Assembly (NCBI GenBank): GCA_001799735.1 | Contig: MGUA01000027.1 | Span: 85,937-149,936 of the forward strand | Direction of reading: 5' to 3' | DNA length: 64,000 nucleotides | DNA from: Elusimicrobia bacterium GWB2_63_22 | GTDB lineage: Bacteria > Elusimicrobiota > Elusimicrobia > Elusimicrobiales > UBA9959 | Part shown: piece after piece, positions 29,675 to 37,533 of the stretch | Position numbering within the stretch: position 1 is the stretch's first letter | Layout of the letters: every line of letters begins with the position of its first letter | Program-made: the position numbers and the translations under genes | The notes under the pieces: generated by a model | Databases searched by the model: none | Told to the model about the DNA's origin: nothing | What the model saw: only the letters and a program-made list of their open reading frames with translations

Positions 29675-31156
29675 AATTTTCTTCTCAGAAAATTTGGCAC
29701 AATTTAAATCCGCTAGTCCGGCTAGCTCCCGCAGTTTTTCCGCCGGAAGATTAAATTTTAATTTTATTTTCTTCCCGCCTAAAAGGAAGTTCGAACCGAT
29801 TTTTTTCAATATTTGCAGGTTTTCCTCCGGATTTCCCGCAACCGCGGACTCTCCGGCGTGAACTGCGGTCTTGTAGAAACCTATAAGCGGTTCGAACCGC
29901 TTACTCCCCTCCCGCTCAAAAGCTGCGAGTTTCATTTCATTTTCCTTTTTTTCTTCCAGGCATGAACGCTTCTTTTGGGCGTATTCATCCTGCGTTATCA
30001 ACCCGCTAAGTATCATGTCCAAAAGAGCGTTCATGCTCTTCGTAAGGAAATCTATTTTATCTCGCAGATTTTGTGCGGCTTCTTCCCCGGCCTGGGCCGC
30101 GCTTAGTTTCTCCTTATTGATATTGTGAAGAGCATCCGCGGCCAGGGCCGGGGGTAAGGAAACTCCTTTTAATAAGTCGCGTATCTGTTTTTCCACTTCA
30201 TCTTCTCGCACATAAGGCTCCGCGCAAGGTACCTTGCGCTTGGTGCAATGAAGGTAGTTACGTCCCTTCTGCGTTTCGGTGGTGATGAAGCACCCGCAAT
30301 TGGCGCAACGGAAAGCGCCTCGGTAAACATAGGGCTTCAAGGTCTTTGTCTTGGGCTTGCTTTTGTTTTTAAGCATCTCCTGGCACTTATCAAAGAGCGC
30401 CTTGGAGATTATGGACTTATGCTTGGCCTCATAGACCTCGCCATAGTAGCGCATAACCCCATAGTAGATAGGGTTCCGGAGCATATAGTGGCAGTTTGAT
30501 ACGGATAGAGGCTTATGAAGCTTGCGCCCGCGAAGCCCGGACCTGTTTACCATGTCCCGGATTTCAAGGATGGCATAATTCCCGGTAGCGTAAAGCTCAA
30601 AAGCCTTTTTAATAATGGGAGCGCGCTCTTTATCAACGTGTATCGTGTGGTTGCTTAGGTTATTTAAGTAGCCCATCGGCGCCCAGGAGGGCCAGATACC
30701 ATTGCGTAGCTTTTGGCGTATGCCGCGCTTTACGTTTTCCGAGAGGTTGTCCACGTAATACTTGGACTGGCCGAAGGCGATAGACAGCATGAACTTACCC
30801 TGTGGCGTAGGGTCAAACCAGAACGTGGGAAACTTCAGTTCCAAAACCTTGCCTGTGTCCACCAAATAGACCAGTTTTCCGCCGTCAATACTATTCCTCG
30901 CGAGGCGGTCAGGGTGCCAGGCCACTATGCCGTGGGCCGCGCCCTGCTCAAGGCCAGCGACCATCTCGTTGAATATGGCGCGGCCCGGCTCCTTGGCGGT
31001 TTTGCTTTCGATGAACTCGCGGGCTATGGCGAGACCGTTCTTTTTAGCGTAGTCGCGGAGTTCAGCGAGCTGCGCCTCTATGGAAAGGATCTGCCGGTCC
31101 GGCTCGTCCGTGGACTTGCGCGCGTAAAGGAAATACCGCATATTAGACTTCTCCAT
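29603..31156 (-). CDS. large serine recombinase (resolvase + recombinase + zinc ribbon + coiled coil); ORF reads antisense through tRNA-Ser
   Basis: MRYFLYARKSTDEPDRQILSIEAQ...FRCANCGCFITTETQKGRNYLHCTKRKVPC; the last ~25 residues WRKEWDSNPRYGLTVHRFSRPAP are antisense tRNA. Confidence 0.9.
   Translation of the reverse strand: MEKSNMRYFLYARKSTDEPDRQILSIEAQLAELRDYAKKNGLAIAREFIESKTAKEPGRAIFNEMVAGLEQGAAHGIVAWHPDRLARNSIDGGKLVYLVDTGKVLELKFPTFWFDPTPQGKFMLSIAFGQSKYYVDNLSENVKRGIRQKLRNGIWPSWAPMGYLNNLSNHTIHVDKERAPIIKKAFELYATGNYAILEIRDMVNRSGLRGRKLHKPLSVSNCHYMLRNPIYYGVMRYYGEVYEAKHKSIISKALFDKCQEMLKNKSKPKTKTLKPYVYRGAFRCANCGCFITTETQKGRNYLHCTKRKVPCAEPYVREDEVEKQIRDLLKGVSLPPALAADALHNINKEKLSAAQAGEEAAQNLRDKIDFLTKSMNALLDMILSGLITQDEYAQKKRSCLEEKKENEMKLAAFEREGSKRFEPLIGFYKTAVHAGESAVAGNPEENLQILKKIGSNFLLGGKKIKLKFNLPAEKLRELAGLADLNCAKFSEKKIWRKEWDSNPRYGLTVHRFSRPAP
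29669..29792. repeat. unit A, inverted repeat left arm (3' end of recombinase CDS plus last 6 nt of tRNA)
   Basis: reverse complement of 31348-31471, 123/124 identical by eye. Confidence 0.95.
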
Positions 31157-31347
31157 ACCTTGCCTCCCCTTGCTCTTAAGGCCGGTTTTGCCCAGCAGGG
31201 CTGAATCGGACTTAAGTGCTATTCTTCAACTCTGTGCCGCTGGTAAGGCCGGCCAGGCGCACCAGCGCTGGGCCGGCCGCACCTGCGGCCATAAGGATGA
31301 TAAATCGGTTCGGTAACCGTCTTCGGTTACCCGGTACGCCAGCACCG
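31157..31347 (+). ncRNA. candidate structured RNA/DNA region of unit A (three hairpins); strand uncertain
   Basis: hairpins 31175-31216 (CTTAAG/CTTAAG with apical GCCC-AGCA-GGGC), 31236-31289 (GCCGC/GCGGC enclosing GGCCGGCCAG/CTGGGCCGGCC), 31312-31347 (GGTAACCG-TCTT-CGGTTACC then CGGT-ACGCCAGC-ACCG); same architecture at 63717-63897. Confidence 0.5.
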
Positions 31348-31471
31348 GAACTTCCTTTCAGGCGGGAAGAAAATAAAATTAAAATTTAATCTTCCGGCGG
31401 AAAAACTGCGGGAGCTAGCCGGACTAGCGGATTTAAATTGTGCCAAATTTTCTGAGAAGAAAATTTGGCGG
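31348..31471. repeat. unit A, inverted repeat right arm (mirror of recombinase 3' end)
   Basis: see left arm 29669-29792. Confidence 0.95.
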
Positions 31472-31798
31472 GCCTTTCAGGATGAAGTTATAACCTACTT
31501 TGCGCAACATCCTGAGGCAACTTTATAAATACCGCCAGCAAGCCGTGTAGCGGCGGTATGGGGATCTTATCCGCGAGATGCCGCACGGTCGGCCACGCCG
31601 CGCGGCCGCCCATGCTTCGCCGCTAGGAAGTGGGTGCGCAGGGCTCGGCACTACGCGCCTTCGCACCTGCTCCGAAGGTGTTCTGCATCTTATAAACACC
31701 TCCTCTGCGCGTCCGGCCGGCCCCCAACAGGGCCTTGGCACGGCCGCTCCCGTCCGCCTTCGGCGTCCGTACACCGCTGAAATTATTTCCCGCGCGCA
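31466..31798 (-). repeat. 333-bp repeat R, copy 1
   Basis: reverse complement of 61597-61929 with a single mismatch by eye. Confidence 0.95.
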
Positions 31799-31856
31799 TA
31801 AACTCTTTGCTGTTGTAAGGCGCGGAATACCTTTCGTTCCGTTAAATACAGTATAC

Positions 31857-32972
31857 TTATTTTTTAGGATTATTGCCAGTAAACTTCCGATAAATTGCCG
31901 ATAACCGGTAAGCGCGCGCGCGGTTGGAGGGATTGGCTACCACAAGCCAGCCGTCTTTTACCCATACAGTAAGCAGATTTCTCACCATACGCCCCGAAAG
32001 GCCAAGAGCCGCCGCCACTTCCTGCGTTATCACAGTGTCCTTGCGGGCGAACAGCCCCAAAACCACCCTCGCCCTGCGGTCAAGCTTGCGGAGCAGCTCA
32101 GGCTCAAGCGGGATGCCCTCCTTGGCGTATCTTGCGGCCTCATCCTTTGCCCTGGCAAAGACATCAGCCAAAAGGGTGGTAAAGTACTCAAGCCAACCCG
32201 TAAGGTCAGCCTGGGCGCGGCCCTCGTAGTAATTATGGTGCTTATGCACGGCCAGGGAAGCGTAATACGCCTCAAGGTCCTTGGCGTGGTGTTCTTCCAT
32301 GGAGAAAAAGCCGCGTAGCCCGTAACCGTCCCGCTGTAGCAGGAATGTGGCAAGCAGCCGTGCCGTCCGGCCGTTGCCGTCGTAGTACGGATGAATCGTT
32401 ACAAATTGATAATGCGCCAGCGCCGCTATTATGGGGCCGGGCATACCGCTGCGCTCTGCGTGGCGCACCCATGCCGCCATTTCGGCCATAAGTTTATGAA
32501 TGTCCTTGGCCTCGGGAGGCATATACACAATAGCACCGTAGGCCGAGTCTTTAATTACATTTTGTCCGCTTCGGTAGGGCGTGGGCTTTGAGCGTTTTCC
32601 TTTTTCGACAATCGCGTGGAGCCTTTGGATCAAATCTTCCGTGAACTCCGTGCGCTTTGCAGCCCATTCCTCGACTTTCAGCAAAGCGTTCCAATAGTTA
32701 CGCACCTCGCAGGTGTCGCGCTCGCGTCCGTGGAAAGACGTTATTTTGTGTTCAATAACTTCTTGCGCCTCTTTCAAGGTAAGCCTGTTTCCCTCAATGC
32801 GGGTTGAAAAGTGCGTGGACCGCACTCTGGCCGCGCGCCGCAGTTCCGCCTCAACGATGGGAGGCAAAGTCGTTCGCTCCACAATGGTCTTTGCGGACTC
32901 AATGTTCATAAGCGCCCTGGCAACTTTAGGGCTGATTTTATAAACCGGTTCCCAAATTTTTGTTTTTTTCAT
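31857..32972 (-). CDS. Fic family protein with C-terminal helix-turn-helix
   Basis: Fic motif HPYYDGNGRTARLLATFLL; C-terminal DTVITQEVAAALGLSGRMVRNLLTVWVKDGWL. Confidence 0.92.
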   Translation of the reverse strand: MKKTKIWEPVYKISPKVARALMNIESAKTIVERTTLPPIVEAELRRAARVRSTHFSTRIEGNRLTLKEAQEVIEHKITSFHGRERDTCEVRNYWNALLKVEEWAAKRTEFTEDLIQRLHAIVEKGKRSKPTPYRSGQNVIKDSAYGAIVYMPPEAKDIHKLMAEMAAWVRHAERSGMPGPIIAALAHYQFVTIHPYYDGNGRTARLLATFLLQRDGYGLRGFFSMEEHHAKDLEAYYASLAVHKHHNYYEGRAQADLTGWLEYFTTLLADVFARAKDEAARYAKEGIPLEPELLRKLDRRARVVLGLFARKDTVITQEVAAALGLSGRMVRNLLTVWVKDGWLVVANPSNRARAYRLSAIYRKFTGNNPKK

Positions 32973-32973
32973 T

Positions 32974-33381
32974 TTACTCGTGGCGTGCTGCTATAGGGCC
33001 GAGTATCACCTTCGCCAGCAGAAAGCCATAGAACGGGCCCGCCAGCGCCGGCGCGAGATGTTTGATAATTCCCGGGGTAGGATCGCCCGTCCACAACATG
33101 GTTGCGGCATGGAGTAGCATAGCCAAAATCCCCATCCCTATGGCGCAGTCGGCCGCGTGACGGAGAATGGCTGGCTTTGAAGTACTGAATATCTCCCTTA
33201 GCGGGAAAGCCGTCCAGGTCAGCAGGAAAGTCCCGCCGAAGACCAGCAGAATAGCCTCGATATTTATGAACGGGGCAAACCCCATTACACCTTCACTGAG
33301 ATATATCGAAATTATCATCAGCAGCACAACAAACAACTGTTTGAAGAATCCGCCACCAGGTCTCACAATATTGTTTTCCAT
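32974..33381 (-). CDS. short MotA-like membrane protein
   Basis: VMGFAPFINIEAILLVFGGTFLLTWTAFPLREI resembles MotA N-terminus; only 135 aa. Confidence 0.4.
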   Translation of the reverse strand: MENNIVRPGGGFFKQLFVVLLMIISIYLSEGVMGFAPFINIEAILLVFGGTFLLTWTAFPLREIFSTSKPAILRHAADCAIGMGILAMLLHAATMLWTGDPTPGIIKHLAPALAGPFYGFLLAKVILGPIAARHE

Positions 33382-33497
33382 ATTTTCCTCTCAAGTTAAA
33401 ACAGCTTGTCTCTTTTTCCTGTTCTGTCTTTTCCGTTCTGGTGCTTTCAGGGCACTGCGGGCAATTGGCCTGTAGAATATCTCATAAGTTCCTGCGC

Positions 33498-35051
33498 CTA
33501 CGGCAGCAGGAATTGCTCTGTTGTCGCGCCAGTAACTTCCGCTTCCAGTGTGAGCGGCTCGATAGCCGGCATGGTCTTCACTCCCGGGCACTTTGTTTCC
33601 GCCGCCTTTGAAACAACAGCGTTGTTTTTGAAAGCCGGGTCTATAAATATCATGGCTCTCCCCGACAGGACGCGCAGGGAACAGTCCCGGCTCTTTAAAT
33701 GTCCCCGCAGGACCGGGAGCGATTTTTTTGCCGCTGGCCCGACAAAACCAAGGGCTACGGCAGCGGACCGCTTCACATCCAAGTCGCTGTCATTCAGCGC
33801 GCCGAGAAGGGCTGCCATCGCCTGCCCGCTCTTGGAAACCAAGCGGCTCAGCGGGAAGATCAGCGCGGCGCGGAGGCCGGGGTCTTTGTCCTTCAGCGCT
33901 TCTGCAAGTTCCTGCACGGCGGCTGTAGAAAACAATTCAGGAACCGACATGGCGTAATTGCCCAGGGCGTCGGCTGCGCCCAGCCTCACGGAGATATCCG
34001 CGTCTTTCAGCGCGGCCAAGACCGCGTCAAGCGCTTCTGCTGGAGGCGGGAACATGCGTGCGACTACCAGCGCCGCGCCGGCCCGTGACGCGGGGTCAGC
34101 GGCCTTTAGCGCGTTCCTGGCTATTTTCCCGGCAGGAGCACCCGCTCTTGCCAGCGTTATGGAAGCCCAGACGTGCGTGTCTTCATCCGGGGCCTGGGCG
34201 GCGCGGAATAAGGCGGAAAGAATATCTTCAGAAAACCGGGCCTGCGTTTCCGGCGGGTACCCGCCCAGCGCCTTTGCGGCGGCGGCGCGCACTCTGGCCT
34301 CGGTGTCGTCCAAAGTTGCCGCAAGCGGGACAACCGCTTCAGGCGAAGGATGGAACATATCCGCCAGGACAAAAGCCGCCTCAAACCGTATTTCCATGTC
34401 AGGCGACCGCAGGGCCGCGCCAAGCCAGACCCCCGCCGGCGGGCCTATTTTTACCAGCGCGTTGGACGCGGCTATTTTTAGGTCTTTTCCGCCTGAAAAA
34501 GCCGCGCGGGCAAGTGCAGGCACGGCGTCTTTAGCCGAAGCGCCCGCTTCACCTAATATATATGCGGATTCCTCGGCCAGGGCGGGATCTGCGCCCTCAA
34601 GGTTTAATGCAAGCAAGGGAGCCGCCAGCGCGCCTTGCGCTGGCAGTATCCGCGCGGCCTCCCGGTGCAGCGCAATGTCCTTACTTTTCAACGCCTCCAC
34701 CAGGGCCGGCACGGCCGCGTCCAGCTTTGACAGCGTGCGTGCTGCCGAGAAAGCAACAAGGTCGCCGCCGCTCATGGCATCCATAAGCTCCGGGACAGCC
34801 GGTGCGGCCGCCTGGCCCAGGTTCTCTAATGCGTTGGCGGCGGCCAATCTGTATGGGGAATTTCTGTCCGCGAGTAGCGTCTTCATGCGCAACACCACTT
34901 TTCCGCGGGCTTTATCATCAGCGCGCAATACTTCACCCAATGCCGCGGCGCGGACCTGCGGGCTGCCTATCAGCAGCCGCTTCGTTACGGAAGAGCAGCC
35001 TGCCAGTAGCAGTCCCGTGGTGCAGACGAAAAAAAGGAGAAAATGTCTCAT
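33498..35051 (-). CDS. HEAT-repeat lipoprotein
   Basis: signal LLLAGCSS lipobox; repeated RxAAAxALG.. HEAT units. Confidence 0.8.
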   Translation of the reverse strand: MRHFLLFFVCTTGLLLAGCSSVTKRLLIGSPQVRAAALGEVLRADDKARGKVVLRMKTLLADRNSPYRLAAANALENLGQAAAPAVPELMDAMSGGDLVAFSAARTLSKLDAAVPALVEALKSKDIALHREAARILPAQGALAAPLLALNLEGADPALAEESAYILGEAGASAKDAVPALARAAFSGGKDLKIAASNALVKIGPPAGVWLGAALRSPDMEIRFEAAFVLADMFHPSPEAVVPLAATLDDTEARVRAAAAKALGGYPPETQARFSEDILSALFRAAQAPDEDTHVWASITLARAGAPAGKIARNALKAADPASRAGAALVVARMFPPPAEALDAVLAALKDADISVRLGAADALGNYAMSVPELFSTAAVQELAEALKDKDPGLRAALIFPLSRLVSKSGQAMAALLGALNDSDLDVKRSAAVALGFVGPAAKKSLPVLRGHLKSRDCSLRVLSGRAMIFIDPAFKNNAVVSKAAETKCPGVKTMPAIEPLTLEAEVTGATTEQFLLP

Positions 35052-35096
35052 AAGAAGATAAAAGAAACAGGCCTTCCCTGTTACCGGGCTGTCCGG

Positions 35097-35915
35097 TCAG
35101 GGGAGAGCGTCCCAGAATTCCTTACCGGGATGCGTAAGAGCCGCGTCTATTCTTGTGTCGTGCCACATAAAATCGCAGCAGGGCCGGCCCTGGATAAGCG
35201 TGCCGCTCCTTGTCAGATGAAAAGCCGGGTTGTACATTTTTGCGGCTTCAAAATCGTAGTGGCAGGCCACCGCATAGGCGAAGTCGGGATCATTCAACTC
35301 TTTCATAACCTCTGCCCATTTGCACTTACACACCTTGGAGCCGCTCCTGCCTTCGTCTATGGTGAAATCGGTTGTTATAAAGGCGTTGCGGAAAGCGCCC
35401 TGCCCTTCACCGCCGAACACGAAATCGGAGACCTGCTCCGCCTTTTCAAAAGGCACGGTGCGCGTGAACTCGTCGCGTATCTTTTGATAAGCCTCGATAG
35501 CTCCTTTCCGGCCCAGTTGCGGCTCGAACGCTTTGGCCAGGTAATAACCGATGAACAGATAGCCCCGTAAGTATTGTTTGGCGTCCACGCTGATCCGGGT
35601 TTCCGGCGGGCAGAGCCGTGCCATCCCCAGCAGCTGTAGCACTTTCATCACCAGCGCCGCGCCCAGCACCTGGTCGGCCGCCAGTGCCGGATAATTGCCC
35701 AGAATAGGTTTAATCAGCTCCGGGTCACCTTCCACTCCCTCGGCGGGGACTAAAAGACGCAGCAATTCGCCCCTGTACCCGGAGAGATCGCAAACTCCGT
35801 TCTTCTGTATGTACTCCAGCGTAAAATTAGAATAAGCGAGCCGCTTCAGGTAATCCTCGAACACGAACGAGATCGCAAGCTCTTCTTTGTAACCGTCTTT
35901 ACGTAATGTTTTCAT
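35097..35915 (-). CDS. L-2-amino-thiazoline-4-carboxylic acid hydrolase-like (ATC hydrolase family) protein
   Basis: CKCKWAEVMKELNDPDFAYAVACHYDFEAAKMYNPAFHLTRSGTLIQGRPCCDFMWHD resembles the family C-terminal block. Confidence 0.55.
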   Translation of the reverse strand: MKTLRKDGYKEELAISFVFEDYLKRLAYSNFTLEYIQKNGVCDLSGYRGELLRLLVPAEGVEGDPELIKPILGNYPALAADQVLGAALVMKVLQLLGMARLCPPETRISVDAKQYLRGYLFIGYYLAKAFEPQLGRKGAIEAYQKIRDEFTRTVPFEKAEQVSDFVFGGEGQGAFRNAFITTDFTIDEGRSGSKVCKCKWAEVMKELNDPDFAYAVACHYDFEAAKMYNPAFHLTRSGTLIQGRPCCDFMWHDTRIDAALTHPGKEFWDALP

Positions 35916-35944
35916 ATGGGAAGAAGTCTTCGGCTACCTTTAAC

Positions 35945-36550
35945 CTACTGCGGTATAAACTGATTTTTCGCCTTATCCCAATGGAACGTTATTGCTGTTC
36001 CGGACGACCGATTGACCACAAAGTCGTGGGACAAGCTGATATCACCCGTCCATGTCTGCTCATGCGCCAGGAAAAAAGAGGGGATATATTTAGCTGGTTC
36101 TTTACCCGCAGATTGAAGCGGAACCTTGTAAACCTCAACGACGCGATAGAACATCCACGCCGCCCTTTTCTGCGCCTTCTCTACGGTTTCCAGAGGCGCG
36201 CTGAAACTGTCAACTATTTTACGCACTACCACTATTGCGATTTCATGTGTTTTATTATGACCGGCTAATACCGTCTCTATATAGTGGCCGGTAAATTTCC
36301 CCATAACGGCGCCGGGGGATGCCCATCTTGAGACAGTGGAGTTCTTACACAGCTCTACTGGGTAGTCCTTTCCTGTCCACATTACGAAATCAGGATCATA
36401 CTTCCGTATGGCGAAATTTATACTAGGCGATAAGGCAACTTCGTATTGGCAGTCATATTCAACTACAACACCGCAGCCATCGGTTTCCGATAGCGCGAAA
36501 CAGGGCTGAGAAAGAAGACAGCAGTACAAGAGCCAGGCTTTTAGTTTCAT
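35945..36550 (-). CDS. hypothetical exported protein
   Basis: signal peptide MKLKAWLLYCCLLSQPCFA; distant similarity to the adjacent ORF. Confidence 0.55.
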   Translation of the reverse strand: MKLKAWLLYCCLLSQPCFALSETDGCGVVVEYDCQYEVALSPSINFAIRKYDPDFVMWTGKDYPVELCKNSTVSRWASPGAVMGKFTGHYIETVLAGHNKTHEIAIVVVRKIVDSFSAPLETVEKAQKRAAWMFYRVVEVYKVPLQSAGKEPAKYIPSFFLAHEQTWTGDISLSHDFVVNRSSGTAITFHWDKAKNQFIPQ

Positions 36551-36568
36551 GGGCTTTTCAGGATCATT

Positions 36569-37213
36569 TTATTCAGGAGCCCCAAACCATTGGTTTAAGA
36601 ATACTTTCTTATTTTTGGCCCAGTAATATATTTCCCCCAGCCATAAAGTTCCGCTCAGCCTATCGCGTCCCAGATATTGAATTCCTATCGCTTCGTTTTC
36701 TAAAGCAAGGGTACGGACTTCCATGTCTCCATAGGTATAACGGCTGCCTTTCGGCTGAACGGATAATATGGGCGTAGCAAAATCAATCTTAGTCTTATCA
36801 AACCAGGGCTGATGAATTTCAACAACTTTATATGACGTGGCAGAATCCGACAATACCGCCAGCAATACGGATGACGTTTTGTTTCGCCCGGATAAAGCCG
36901 CATCCATATAGCCGTCGCCGTTAAAATCGCCTTTAATCGCGGAAGGCGATTGCCTTGCGGAAAAAGAGTACAAACCAATTACTTCGGGTTTATACTCGCT
37001 CTGTTCCCAGATCCTGAAATCCGGGGCGTAATTCCGCAGCGCTTCCTTTATTGCGGGTGCCAAGACAACCTTGTAACTGCATTGGTAAATTATTTGCGGG
37101 TCGGTAAGGTCTACGTCGCCGGCCGTAATCAATGAAGCCCCGGCAGCATTTGCCGGCGGTACAATAAACGGAAGCGACGACATCAAGGTCTTTAAAATAA
37201 ACGTAATCATCAT
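36569..37213 (-). CDS. hypothetical exported protein, FG-GAP-like DFNGDGYMDAALSG segment
   Basis: ORF with signal-like N-terminus; shared pattern Y(D/Q)C(Q/S)Y.V.L.P.I..A.R.Y.PDF..W with 35945-36550. Confidence 0.55.
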   Translation of the reverse strand: MMITFILKTLMSSLPFIVPPANAAGASLITAGDVDLTDPQIIYQCSYKVVLAPAIKEALRNYAPDFRIWEQSEYKPEVIGLYSFSARQSPSAIKGDFNGDGYMDAALSGRNKTSSVLLAVLSDSATSYKVVEIHQPWFDKTKIDFATPILSVQPKGSRYTYGDMEVRTLALENEAIGIQYLGRDRLSGTLWLGEIYYWAKNKKVFLNQWFGAPE

Positions 37214-37393
37214 TATTGGCGGCTATCAAACGTCAGGAGGTCCGGGATCCTCAGGGAATAAATCCCCGGCCTCGGAACTACCGGGGCTTTTGCCATAGTT
37301 CTTACCTTCCATTTCAAAATGTTTTACGCATTACGAATCAAACGTAAAAATGTCATAAGCCGCGTCGCTAGTTATGTCGCAAGTTTCAGGCAG

Positions 37394-37486
37394 TTATTTT
37401 ACCAGCCGATAGTAAAGGCGGCTTGTCGCCCCTTCCGGCGCCAACAGTCCCTTTTCGACCAAGTCCTTTAACTCCCGCTGAAGCAA
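37394..37486 (-). pseudogene. 3' remnant of a winged-helix protein (Fic/AlbA-type C-terminus)
   Basis: Own translation LQRELKDLVEKGLLAPEGATSRLYYRLVK*; no start, abuts the 25-bp repeat at 37486. Confidence 0.55.
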
Positions 37487-37510
37487 TCAATGGTGGCTGA
37501 CCCCATTTTC
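37486..37510 (+). repeat. 25-bp direct repeat, copy 1
   Basis: ATCAATGGTGGCTGACCCCATTTTC, identical to 39194-39218. Confidence 0.9.
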
Positions 37511-37533
37511 TCTACTAGCCCGGACGGATGTGC

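Noticed and set aside
29603-29680. C-terminal DSNPR... peptide of the recombinase as a conserved functional motif
   Set aside because: It is antisense tRNA-Ser sequence; similar DSNPR tails occur wherever ORFs read through tRNA genes, so no protein-level meaning can be assumed.
31157-31347. Three-hairpin region as a group I intron catalytic core
   Set aside because: Could not find P7/S-type conserved segments (AAGATATAGTCC-like) or a coherent P3-P8 arrangement.
31523-31774. 83-aa ORF (MYGRRRRTGAAV...) and its twin in 61474-61872 as a conserved protein
   Set aside because: Identity is explained by the 333-bp DNA repeat; Arg/Pro/Ala-rich composition, and other frames are equally open.
31466-31798. 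Repeat R as a group II intron end or rRNA fragment
   Set aside because: No domain V-like hairpin (GAGC..GAAA..GGTTC pattern), no GUGYG start, no rRNA signature seen.
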